Shown one piece after another: positions 22,230 through 30,294 of a stretch of DNA of 34,989 nucleotides. Source of the stretch: Actinomycetota bacterium (GTDB lineage Bacteria; Actinomycetota; Thermoleophilia; Miltoncostaeales; Miltoncostaeaceae); the NCBI GenBank assembly GCA_005792725.1, contig SXQZ01000121.1, positions 1-34,989 on the forward strand. Direction: 5' to 3'. Both the position numbers and the translations under genes were made by a program. Numbering within the stretch: the first letter of the stretch is position 1; every line of letters starts with the position of its first letter. The notes under the pieces were generated by a model. That model ran no database searches. It worked only from the letters and a program-made list of their open reading frames with translations, and was not told the DNA's origin.

Positions 22230-23687
22230 ATGTCGGCACCCGCCTCGATGCGGTCCTCCGGCGCGTCCGGGGGGCCCGGCATCCGCGCCGCGACCCTCGC
22301 CCTCGCCGTCGCCGTGTGCGCCGGCGTGCTCGCCGTGTTCGCGCCCGTTACCGGGCTCGTCCTGGCCGTCGTGCTCCTGGGCGCTGCCGTCCTGTGGCGC
22401 ACCACGCTCCCCCGCCTCGGCCGCGTCGCCGTGCTCGTGGCCATGGTCGCGGCCATCATCGGACCCAACCTCGCCGTGCCCGGTGCCCAGGAGGCCTTCG
22501 CATTCCGGTTCGTCGCGGGACTCATCGTCCTCGGGCTCGGCACATGGCTGGTGATGGGGCGCGGGCTGCCGGTGCCCGACGGCCTCGGCTGGCCCGCCGC
22601 CTTCGCCGCGGGCTGGGTGGGCTGGGCGCTGGTCTCCACGCTGTGGGCCGAATCCACGGCCGACGCCCTGCGGTGGACGGTCTTCCTGTTCATGATGGCC
22701 GGGCTGATGCTGGCGATCCCCGTGGCGGCCTCGTCACGGCGGCGCCTCACATGGTTCCTGGGCGCTCTGGGCGTGACGTTTGCGGCAGCGGTGCTGGTGG
22801 CGATCGCAGAGATCGCCACGGGCATCCGGCTGCCCACGAGCGCGCTGGCGGACCGCGTGGGGGCGTTCGCCGCCACCTCGTTCTTCGGCAACCAGAACAA
22901 CTTCGCCACCTACCTCGCGCTGTCGCTGCCGTACCTGCTGGTGCTCCCGGTCATCGTGCGGGACGTGCGCCTGCGCCTGCTGGGATTCGCAGGGTCCGCG
23001 GTATCTATCGCGCTGATCCTGTTCTCGGGATCCAAGGCCAGCCTCGTCGCCACCGGCATCATCCTCATCGGGATGCTCGTGGTGCTCGCCACCGATCCCG
23101 CCATGCGCCGGGCGTTCATCGCGGCCGTGGTGGTGGTGGCCGCCGCGCTCATCCTCATCATCCCGTCCCTGTTCGGGGCGGGAATCGTGCCCCTGCCCGA
23201 CGAGGCGGTGGCCAAGCTCGACTTCGGCACCCTCCAGGCCCAGGTGGAGAGCGGGTCGGGCTCGGGCGCGGTGCGGACGTCCCTGCTGGGCACGGGCCTC
23301 GATATCGCCACCGGGACGGGCGGTGTGGGCGTCGGCGCGGGCAATGCCGAAACCGCCGTGCGCGCCACGCAGGGATACGAGGGCGTGGCCAACCTGCACA
23401 ACTGGGCCCTCGAGGTCCTGGTGGACACCGGTGTGATCGGCCTGGTGCTCTACGGCGCGCTCTACCTGCTCATGCTCGTCGGCAACCTGCGCGTGGCACG
23501 CCGTACCCACGACCCCTGGCTGCGCTACATGGGGCTGGCCGGCTCGCTTGCCCTGCTGGGCTTCCTCATCGGGAGCCTTGGCCCATCCACCGCCATCCAC
23601 TTCGCGCCCATGTGGATCACGTTCGGGCTCTGCCTCACCACCATCGTGCTCGCCCGGCGGGTGGGCTCCAATGGGCGGGTGCCATGA
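22230..23687 (+). CDS. O-antigen ligase/polymerase family membrane protein (Wzy/WaaL-like), copy 2
   Basis: 485 residues with about 11-12 membrane helices. It carries F-G-N-Q-N-N-F-A-T-Y-L-A at about residues 220-231, the family's N-x-N motif, and F-S-G-S-K-A-S-L. The external loop has G-V-G-V-G-A-G-N and then N-L-H-N-W-A-L-E-V-L-V-D-T-G-V-I-G-L, a textbook Wzy_C block. It is not a close duplicate of the first copy, so the two probably split the tasks of polymerising and ligating, or act on two glycans. ATG 22230 is chosen because of the promoter-like site; ATG 22248 would be the alternative. The stop overlaps the next gene by 4 nt. Confidence 0.9.
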   Translation: MSAPASMRSSGASGGPGIRAATLALAVAVCAGVLAVFAPVTGLVLAVVLLGAAVLWRTTLPRLGRVAVLVAMVAAIIGPNLAVPGAQEAFAFRFVAGLIVLGLGTWLVMGRGLPVPDGLGWPAAFAAGWVGWALVSTLWAESTADALRWTVFLFMMAGLMLAIPVAASSRRRLTWFLGALGVTFAAAVLVAIAEIATGIRLPTSALADRVGAFAATSFFGNQNNFATYLALSLPYLLVLPVIVRDVRLRLLGFAGSAVSIALILFSGSKASLVATGIILIGMLVVLATDPAMRRAFIAAVVVVAAALILIIPSLFGAGIVPLPDEAVAKLDFGTLQAQVESGSGSGAVRTSLLGTGLDIATGTGGVGVGAGNAETAVRATQGYEGVANLHNWALEVLVDTGVIGLVLYGALYLLMLVGNLRVARRTHDPWLRYMGLAGSLALLGFLIGSLGPSTAIHFAPMWITFGLCLTTIVLARRVGSNGRVP

Positions 23688-24880
23688 GGATCCTCATGAT
23701 CAGTCACATGTACCCGAGCCCGGTCAACCCCACCGCCGGGATCTTCGTGCACGAGCAGGTGAAGGCACTGCGGGCGCGCGGCCACGAGGTGCGCGTGGTG
23801 TCACCCAAGGGCTGGGCCCCGCCCGGCCCCGGACGGTGGTCGTCGTACCGCGACGTGGTACCGGTGGACACCGTGGACGACGTCACGGTGCACTACCCGC
23901 GCAAGCTCACCCTGCCCGGCGGGCGCCTGGGCCACCGGAATGCCGACGCCTTCCTGCTGGGCATCCGGCGCACCGTGCGACGGATCCATGCCAACTGGCC
24001 CTTCGACGTCATCCACGCGCACATGCTTGTGCCGGACGGCTGGGCCGCCGCGCGCATCGGACACACGCTGGGGGTCCCGGCCGTGGGGACCGCCCACCGG
24101 GCCGACGTACTGGACATCCCGACTCAGGGGCGGCAGTCCCGGATGCGCGTAGCCGAGGCCATCCAGACGCTCGACGCCGTCGTGACGGTGAGCCGCGCCA
24201 TCGGTGACGCCGCCGACTCCATCGCACGCCCGCGACGCCCTATCGTCGTGGTGCCCAATGGCGCCGACGCCGAGGTGTTCCTGCCCCGCGATCCCGCGGA
24301 GGCACGCCGGCGTATCGGTATCCCGGGCGACGGCCCCGTCGTCGCGTACGTCGGCAAGCTGGTGCCCCGCAAGGGAGTGGACACCCTCATCGAGGCCATG
24401 GGCATCCTCGCCGCCCGTGACGGCGGTGCGCCGCGCCTGGTGATGGCGGGCATCGGCGGGCTGCGCGAGCCCCTGGAGCAGCGGGCGGTCCAACTCGGGG
24501 TCGCCGACCGCATCACCTGGCTCGGCAAGGTCGCGCATGACGAGGTGGGCTGGGTGATGGCCACCGGCGATGTCTTCGTGCTCCCGTCGCTGTCGGAGGG
24601 TCTCCCCACCGTCGTCTGCGAGGCCATGGCCTGCGGCCTGCCCGTCGTGGCCACGGCCGTGGACGGCACCCCCGAGATCGTGGATGACCTCGCCACCGGC
24701 CTGCTCATCCCACCGCACGATGCCGATGCCCTCGCCGCCGCGCTCGCCCGCGTGCTCGATGACCCGGCCCTGCGGGCCCGGATGGGCGCCGAGGCCCTGC
24801 GGCGGTCGGAGGCCGACTACACGTGGGCGGCCAACGCACGCCGCATGGAGGACGTCTACACAGCGGTCATGCGCGGGTGA
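23684..24880 (+). CDS. GT4-type glycosyltransferase (b)
   Basis: 398 residues, GT-B fold. It starts M-R-I-L-M-I-S-H-M-Y-P-S-P-V-N-P, a very common GT4 opening, with I-F-V-H-E-Q-V next. D-V-I-H-A-H-M-L-V-P-D-G precedes the acceptor cleft. The donor domain has V-V-A-Y-V-G-K-L-V-P-R-K-G-V-D-T-L and the full loop E-G-L-P-T-V-V-C-E-A-M-A-C-G-L-P-V-V with both glutamates. All core elements are intact, so it should be active on a nucleotide-sugar donor. It is coupled by ATGA to the second Wzy-like gene and by GTGA to the ATP-grasp gene. Confidence 0.93.
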   Translation: MRILMISHMYPSPVNPTAGIFVHEQVKALRARGHEVRVVSPKGWAPPGPGRWSSYRDVVPVDTVDDVTVHYPRKLTLPGGRLGHRNADAFLLGIRRTVRRIHANWPFDVIHAHMLVPDGWAAARIGHTLGVPAVGTAHRADVLDIPTQGRQSRMRVAEAIQTLDAVVTVSRAIGDAADSIARPRRPIVVVPNGADAEVFLPRDPAEARRRIGIPGDGPVVAYVGKLVPRKGVDTLIEAMGILAARDGGAPRLVMAGIGGLREPLEQRAVQLGVADRITWLGKVAHDEVGWVMATGDVFVLPSLSEGLPTVVCEAMACGLPVVATAVDGTPEIVDDLATGLLIPPHDADALAAALARVLDDPALRARMGAEALRRSEADYTWAANARRMEDVYTAVMRG

Positions 24881-26046
24881 GTACGTCCGGTGCACCGATC
24901 GCCGTGGTGCTTCAGGCATCGGGCCCCAATGCCCTTGGCATCATCCGCTCGCTGGCCCGTGGCGGGGTGCCGGTCATCGCCACCGATCACGACCACCGCG
25001 CGCTGGGCCTGCGTTCACGGCACGCACGCGCGGCCGTACTCCCCGACCCGGTGGCCGACCCCGGCGGCTTCGTGGATGCGCTCGCGGGGCTGGGACCGGG
25101 GCTGGGCGGCCGGGGGGTCCTATTCCCCACCCACGATGAGGCGATCGAGGCGCTCGGCCCCCATGAGGAGCGCCTCGCACCGTGGTTCGACCTGCCGTGG
25201 AGCCCGTGGGCGCACCTGCGGCCCTACCTCGACAAGTCGGCCCAGCACGCGGCGGCCCGGCGCATCGGATTCCCCGTGCCGGCCACCGTCGAGCCCGACG
25301 CCGAGGCGGACGTGCGGGCGGCGGCAACGCACCTGCGCTTTCCGGTCATCCTCAAGCCCCGAGTGGACCCCGCCGGCTTCAAGCGCACCTTCGGGCGCCA
25401 GGTGCTGGAGGCCGCGGACGCCGACGCCCTCATGGCGCAGTGGCAGCGCGCCGCCGCCCACCGCCCCCAGATCTGCGAAGTGATCCCCGGCGGGGACGAC
25501 GCCCTGTGGACCCTGGGCTCGTACCGTGACGCGCAAGGGCAGCCGCTCGCGTCGTTCACCGGCCGCAAGTTGCGCCAGTGGCCGCCCGGCTTCGGTACGG
25601 CCCGCGCCGCCGAGGCCTGGTGGGATCCGGGCCTCGCACGCCGCTGCCACGCGCTCCTCGACGAGATGGGGTTCCACGGCATCTCGCAGGTCGAGGTGAA
25701 GCGTGATCCGCGCGACGGGCGCGACTACCTCATCGAGGTCAACCCCCGCTCGTGGCTGTGGATCTCGCTGGCCACGGAGGTCGGGGTGAACATTCCCCTT
25801 GCCGCCTGGCGCGATGCGATCGGCGAGCCGCAGGTCTGGCCGGAGGGGCACCGCAGCGACGTGCGCTGGGTGATCTCCGCGCGGCACCTGCCCGCCACCG
25901 CCGGCGAGTTGCGCCGCGGCCGCTGGGGACGTCATGCGGCCCTCAGCAGCCTGCGGCCGCCCGTCGTGGACGGAGTGCTCTCACTCTCGGACCCCCTGCC
26001 GGGCCTCGGCCAGGTGGGGCGCATCGTGCGGCGGAAGACCGCGTGA
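24877..26046 (+). CDS. ATP-grasp ligase (a)
   Basis: 389 residues. The N-terminal Rossmann-like domain starts I-A-V-V-L-Q-A-S-G-P-N-A-L-G-I-I-R-S. The ATP-grasp domain follows, with D-K-S-A-Q-H-A-A, the ATP-binding lysine block F-P-V-I-L-K-P, and the metal site Y-L-I-E-V-N-P-R-S-W. The family activates a carboxylate as acyl phosphate and joins it to an amine or other nucleophile. This one resembles D-aspartate-ligase-like and CarB-like single-chain ligases. In this locus it may amidate a uronic acid or add an amino acid to the glycan (inference). GTG 24877 overlaps the glycosyltransferase stop by 4 nt and the stop overlaps the deacetylase-GT start. Confidence 0.88.
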   Translation: MSTSGAPIAVVLQASGPNALGIIRSLARGGVPVIATDHDHRALGLRSRHARAAVLPDPVADPGGFVDALAGLGPGLGGRGVLFPTHDEAIEALGPHEERLAPWFDLPWSPWAHLRPYLDKSAQHAAARRIGFPVPATVEPDAEADVRAAATHLRFPVILKPRVDPAGFKRTFGRQVLEAADADALMAQWQRAAAHRPQICEVIPGGDDALWTLGSYRDAQGQPLASFTGRKLRQWPPGFGTARAAEAWWDPGLARRCHALLDEMGFHGISQVEVKRDPRDGRDYLIEVNPRSWLWISLATEVGVNIPLAAWRDAIGEPQVWPEGHRSDVRWVISARHLPATAGELRRGRWGRHAALSSLRPPVVDGVLSLSDPLPGLGQVGRIVRRKTA

Positions 26047-28385
26047 GCGCGCTCCGCGTGCGCATCCAGGACTGCCGCCCGGCATTCCGTCCCCGTGCGG
26101 AGTGGGTGCTGCGCACCCTCGCCGAGGGACTCGGGTGCGACGCCGTGTTCACCGACGGCGATGCCGACATCACCTACGCCCCGGGGCCCCCGGGGTCGGG
26201 CGTCTGGATTCCCCTCCAGGATGACGCACAGGCGTTCTTCGAGGGGCCCGAGGCCTTCCCGGGGCCCGCCGTGCACCGGGCAGGGGGCCTCACCCTCCTG
26301 TTCCCGCCCTGCGCCCCGCAGCACACGATCCCCGGCGACATCGTCGCCGGGGCCTTCTACCTCCTGGCCCGTTGGGATGAGTACCGCGTTGCCGACCGCG
26401 AGCGGTTCGGGCGCCTGCCATTCGCCCGCAGCGCGTTCGCGGCCATCGACGGCCTCGACCTCGAGGACCCGGCCGTGGAGGGTTACCTCGCCGCCGTGCG
26501 CGCACTCCTCGGGCGTCCCACCCCCGACCGGTGGACGGTGTTCCTCACGCACGACATCGACCGCATCCGACGGCGCACGCTGCGCGGCATCGCGCGATCG
26601 GTCAAGCACCGCGGGGGCCGGGCCGTGGGCGACCTGATCGGGCATGACCCGTGGGACAACGTGCCCGACCTGCTCGAGACCACCTGGCGCCGGGGCCTGC
26701 GCGCCACGGTGTTCCTGATCGCCCGCAACCGCCACCGTCTGGATGGCACCCCGCAGCGCACCTACGAACGCGAGCGGCGCAACCTGGCCGCGGCCGTGCT
26801 CGCCGCCGGGTCGGAGGTGGCGCTGCACGGCGCGTTCGCGTCGTCGGAATCCGCGGATGCCCTGCGTGAGGAGGTCGCAGTACTGCGGGCCGAGGCCGGG
26901 AGCATCCGCGGGGTCCGCTTCCACTACCTGCGCTTCCGGTACCACGACACCCCCGTGCGCGTCGAGCGTGCCGGGCTCGAATACGACGCCAGCCTCGGAT
27001 TCAGCGAGCGGCCGGGTTTCGCGGCGGGGTATGCCCGGCCGTTCCGGCCGTGGATCGTCGGGGAGGAGCGTGAGTCGCGGGTCACCCTCGTGCCACTCGC
27101 GGTCATGGACACCACGCTGCACTCGCACCTCGGCCTGGCCGCGCCCGAGGCCCGCGAGCGCGCCCTCCGGGTCCTCGAGGTGGTGCGCCGCCACGGGGGC
27201 GCCGTGGCACTGCTGTGGCACAACACCTATCTGGCCGATGAACGCGCGCCCGGCTACGGGCGCCTGTGGGAGGACCTGCTCGACGACCTGCAGGAGCGCG
27301 GCGCCATCATGGGTCCCATCTCACCCGGCCCGCACCCGGGCGGGGCCCGGCTCGACGGCCGGCGCATCGTGCACCTGACCAGCGTGCACCGCCCGCGTGA
27401 CGTCCGCATCTTCCACAAGGAGGTCCGGGCGCTCTCGCAGGCCGGGGCGCAGGCGTCCGTGGTGGGCCTGGAGCAGCCGGTCCGCCGCTCGGGGCGCGTG
27501 GCGGCCGGGTGGAGCCTGGCGCGCCGCGCACGGGCGCTGGACGCCGACGCCTACCACGTGCACGATCCCGAACTGCTGCCGCAGGCGCTGTGGCTGCAAC
27601 GCGTGACCGGGCGGCCGGTCATCTACGACGCCCACGAATACCTCGGCGAGACGGTGCGCACCAAGCGGTGGATCCCGGGCCCGCTCCGGCGGCCGGTGGC
27701 CGCCATCGCCGCCGGGGCGGAGCGTTCGGCCGGGCGCCGCCTCGCCGGCGTGGTCACGGCCAACGAGGACCTGGCCGCGCGCTTCGCCACCGCGGGTTGC
27801 CACGCCGTCAGCGTGGCCAACAGCCCATTCGCATCGGAGTTCGCCACGGCCGGCGATCCGGAGGGCGCCGTCGTGCTCTACGTCGGGGGTCTGGGACCGC
27901 TGCGCGGCCTCCCCCTCATGCTGGAGGCGTTCCCGCAGGTCGGCGTTCCCGGAGCCCGGCTGCTGCTCGCGGGCCCCGGGGAGGTGGGCGACCTGCCCCC
28001 GGGGGTCGAGTACCTGGGCGTCGTGGACCACACCGAGGTGCCGGGGCTGCTCGCGCGCGCATCGGTGGCGTGGATCCCGCTGCGCCGCCATGGGAACTAT
28101 GACCGGGCCGTGCCCACCAAGCTCGTGGAGGCCATGGCCATGGGACGCCCCGTGGTGGCGAGCGACCTCCCTCGCATGGCCGCAATCGTGCGCGCCGCCG
28201 GTTGCGGGATCGTGGTGCCGGACGACGACCCGGGGGCCCATGCCGCCGCCATCCGGCGGCTGCTCGACGATCCGGATCTGGCCCGCGAGATGGGTGCGGC
28301 CGGGCGGCGGGCGTTCCTCGCGGGCCTCACCTTCGAGCGCGAGGCCGACTCGCTCACGTCGTTCTACGCCGGGGTCCTCCTCTGA
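26043..28385 (+). CDS. Fusion: polysaccharide deacetylase (NodB-like) + GT4 glycosyltransferase
   Basis: 780 residues in one uninterrupted frame. Residues 1-160 are the N-terminal part found before such deacetylases. The NodB-like domain (about 160-420) starts V-F-L-T-H-D-I-D at 166-173, with the two metal/catalytic acids, and has E-V-A-L-H-G-A-F-A-S at 258-267 and the final A-L-L-W-H-N (389-394). Residues 438-780 are a complete GT4: I-V-H-L-T-S-V-H-R-P-R-D-V-R-I-F, then Y-D-A-H-E-Y, V-L-Y-V-G-G-L-G-P-L-R-G, and K-L-V-E-A-M-A-M-G-R-P-V-V. A linker rich in Gly and Pro (423-437) joins them. Met423 (ATG 27309) could start a separate GT, but no stop separates the halves. A sugar could be de-N-acetylated and elongated by one protein. 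It is coupled by GTGA upstream and TGATG downstream. Confidence 0.88.
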   Translation: MSALRVRIQDCRPAFRPRAEWVLRTLAEGLGCDAVFTDGDADITYAPGPPGSGVWIPLQDDAQAFFEGPEAFPGPAVHRAGGLTLLFPPCAPQHTIPGDIVAGAFYLLARWDEYRVADRERFGRLPFARSAFAAIDGLDLEDPAVEGYLAAVRALLGRPTPDRWTVFLTHDIDRIRRRTLRGIARSVKHRGGRAVGDLIGHDPWDNVPDLLETTWRRGLRATVFLIARNRHRLDGTPQRTYERERRNLAAAVLAAGSEVALHGAFASSESADALREEVAVLRAEAGSIRGVRFHYLRFRYHDTPVRVERAGLEYDASLGFSERPGFAAGYARPFRPWIVGEERESRVTLVPLAVMDTTLHSHLGLAAPEARERALRVLEVVRRHGGAVALLWHNTYLADERAPGYGRLWEDLLDDLQERGAIMGPISPGPHPGGARLDGRRIVHLTSVHRPRDVRIFHKEVRALSQAGAQASVVGLEQPVRRSGRVAAGWSLARRARALDADAYHVHDPELLPQALWLQRVTGRPVIYDAHEYLGETVRTKRWIPGPLRRPVAAIAAGAERSAGRRLAGVVTANEDLAARFATAGCHAVSVANSPFASEFATAGDPEGAVVLYVGGLGPLRGLPLMLEAFPQVGVPGARLLLAGPGEVGDLPPGVEYLGVVDHTEVPGLLARASVAWIPLRRHGNYDRAVPTKLVEAMAMGRPVVASDLPRMAAIVRAAGCGIVVPDDDPGAHAAAIRRLLDDPDLAREMGAAGRRAFLAGLTFEREADSLTSFYAGVLL

Positions 28386-29614
28386 TGGCGCGCGTGCTGT
28401 ACGTGTCGCAGTACTTCGTCAGTGGCGACCAGCCCGGCGGCGTGCGCCACTGGCAGCACTGCCGTGCCCTCGCCCGCGCCGGGCATCAGGTGACCGTGGT
28501 GACCTCGTACGTGCAGCACAAAGAGCGCACGATCCCCGGTGAGTACCGCGGGCGACGCATCGTGCGGTCCACGGAGGACGGCCTGGATGTGGTGCGCACC
28601 TACTCGACCCCCGGATACGGCAGCGACCTGCGCTCCCGCCTCGCGAACTACGGAACGTTCGCCCTGTGGTCACTCATCGCCGAACTGCGCCTGCCGCGCC
28701 CCGACGTGGTGGTGGCGTCCTCGCCCTCGCTGCCGGCGGCCGCGATCGCCGCGGGCATGGCCCGGGCCCGGCGGGCCCGGTTCCTGCTCGAGGTGCGCGA
28801 CCTCTGGCCGGACTCCGCGGTGGAGATGGGGCTGGTCACCAACCGGCGGGTCATCGGGGCCGCGCGCCGCATGGAGCACTACTGCTATCGCCGCGCCGAC
28901 CACATCGTCGCGCTCACCGAGGGCATCCGCGACGGCATCGTGGGGTCGGGCGTGGTCCCCGCCGGCCGTGTGACCCTCATCACCAACGGTGTCGACCTCG
29001 ACGTGGTGCCGGATCCCACTGCCCCCGCCTCGCTGCCCGTGGCCGACGACGCCTTCGTGGCGATGTTCGTCGGCGCTCACGGCACCTACTCGTCGCTCGA
29101 GACGGTGCTGGGTGCGGCCGACCGGCTGCGGGACGACCCGCACATCCACCTCGTGCTCGTGGGCGGCGGTGATCGAAAGCCGGCGCTCATGCAGCGCGCG
29201 CGCGCGATGGACCTGCCCAACGTCACGTTCATCGACCCCGTGCCCAAGCGCCAGGTACCCGCGTACCTCGCGCGGGCAGATGTCTGCCTGCTGCCCTATC
29301 AGGACCGCCCGCTCTTCGCGGGTGCGCTCCCCAACAAGGTGTTCGACTATCTGGCCGCGGCCCGGCCCGTCCTCGCGTCGGCCCCGGCGGGAGAACTCAC
29401 CCGGCTCGTGGACACGGCCGGGTGCGGATGGAACGTGCCCCCGGAGGACCCGGTGGCCATGGCGGATGCCATCCGGCGGGCGGCGGGCGACCCCGCGGAC
29501 GCCCGGGCCCGGGGTGCGGCCGGACGCGGCTATGCGCTCGCGCACTATGACCGTGCGGCCCTCGCGCAGCGCTTCGTGTCGCTGGTGGACGCCCTCGCCG
29601 CGGCCGGCCGGTGA
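28385..29614 (+). CDS. GT4-type glycosyltransferase, WbuB-like
   Basis: 409 residues. It starts V-L-Y-V-S-Q-Y-F and has G-G-V-R-H-W, then L-E-V-R-D-L-W-P-D-S-A-V-E, a hallmark of the WbuB/WcaI-like branch. The donor part has A-M-F-V-G-A-H-G-T-Y-S-S-L-E-T-V and A-L-P-N-K-V-F-D-Y-L-A-A-A-R-P-V-L, where N-K-V-F-D-Y replaces the first Glu of the usual loop, as in that branch. Such enzymes often transfer N-acetyl-fucosamine-type sugars in O-antigen synthesis; the sugar here is unknown. ATG 28385 shares a base with the upstream stop. It sits directly before the initiating phosphoglycosyl transferase, a common arrangement. Confidence 0.92.
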   Translation: MARVLYVSQYFVSGDQPGGVRHWQHCRALARAGHQVTVVTSYVQHKERTIPGEYRGRRIVRSTEDGLDVVRTYSTPGYGSDLRSRLANYGTFALWSLIAELRLPRPDVVVASSPSLPAAAIAAGMARARRARFLLEVRDLWPDSAVEMGLVTNRRVIGAARRMEHYCYRRADHIVALTEGIRDGIVGSGVVPAGRVTLITNGVDLDVVPDPTAPASLPVADDAFVAMFVGAHGTYSSLETVLGAADRLRDDPHIHLVLVGGGDRKPALMQRARAMDLPNVTFIDPVPKRQVPAYLARADVCLLPYQDRPLFAGALPNKVFDYLAAARPVLASAPAGELTRLVDTAGCGWNVPPEDPVAMADAIRRAAGDPADARARGAAGRGYALAHYDRAALAQRFVSLVDALAAAGR

Positions 29615-29637
29615 TGCCCGGCCGCGCACGGCTCCGC

Positions 29638-29643
29638 TACCGT
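29638..29643 (+). promoter_or_regulatory. Putative internal -10 element TACCGT (copy 2)
   Basis: The nonamer gctaccgtg (29636-29644) is identical to that at 22213-22221, and the start codon at 29653 lies the same 9 nt after it. It favours a leaderless GTG start for the phosphoglycosyl transferase and an extra transcript for the assembly genes. Confidence 0.45.
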
Positions 29644-29652
29644 GAGGCCGAC

Positions 29653-30294
29653 GTGCAGCACACCGTGCCCGAAACCGAGGTCGGCGGCACCGCCAAGCGC
29701 GCATTCGACCTCGCCGTCGCGATCCCCGCGACCATCCTGCTGGCGCCCGTAATGGCGGGTCTCGCCGCGTGGGTGCGCCTCGACTCGAGCGGCCCGGCGC
29801 TCTTCCGCCAGCGGCGTGCCGGCGCCTTCGGACGGCCCTTCACCTGCGTGAAGTTCCGCTCGATGGTGGACGGCGCCGAGACCAAGGGCGCCGGGCTCGC
29901 CGTGACCGCGGGCGACGCCCGCATCACGCGGGCGGGACGCGTGCTGCGGCGGCTGTCCCTCGATGAGCTGCCCCAGCTGATCAACGTGATCCGCGGCGAG
30001 ATGAGCATCGTCGGGCCCCGCCCCACGGTGCCGTCACAGGTCGCCCACTACGACGCCGGGCAGCGACGGCGTCTGCTCGCACGGCCCGGTCTCACCGGGC
30101 TCGCCCAGGTGCGCGGGCGTGCATCCATCCCATGGTCCGAGCGCATCGCGCTGGACGTCCAGTACGTGGACACCTGGTCCATGGGCCTGGACCTGCGGAT
30201 CATCGGCGAGACCGTGCGCGTGGTGCTCCGCGGCGAGGGGCAGTACCGCGGCGAGGACGGCGGCTTCGACCTGGCGGGGCGGGCCGATGGCTGA
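29653..30294 (+). CDS. PglC-like monotopic phosphoglycosyl transferase (initiating sugar transferase)
   Basis: 213 residues from GTG 29653, about the length of PglC-type minimal enzymes. A re-entrant hydrophobic helix follows K-R-A-F-D-L-A-V-A-I-P. The catalytic Asp-Glu dyad is in L-S-L-D-E-L-P-Q-L. Conserved blocks are V-K-F-R-S-M-V-D, G-E-M-S-I-V-G-P-R-P, R-P-G-L-T-G-L-A-Q-V-R-G-R and L-D-V-Q-Y-V-D. It transfers a sugar-1-phosphate from a UDP-sugar to undecaprenyl phosphate, the first step of polymer synthesis at the inner face of the membrane. ATG 29614 (TGATG overlap with the upstream stop) gives 13 more residues and is the main alternative; I prefer 29653 for the promoter-like site. The next gene overlaps by 8 nt. 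Confidence 0.93.
   Translation: MQHTVPETEVGGTAKRAFDLAVAIPATILLAPVMAGLAAWVRLDSSGPALFRQRRAGAFGRPFTCVKFRSMVDGAETKGAGLAVTAGDARITRAGRVLRRLSLDELPQLINVIRGEMSIVGPRPTVPSQVAHYDAGQRRRLLARPGLTGLAQVRGRASIPWSERIALDVQYVDTWSMGLDLRIIGETVRVVLRGEGQYRGEDGGFDLAGRADG

Noticed and set aside
27309-28385. A separate GT4 gene starting at ATG 27309
   Set aside because: No stop codon separates it from the deacetylase domain and there is no promoter-like hexamer, so a fusion is simpler. An extra internal start is not excluded.
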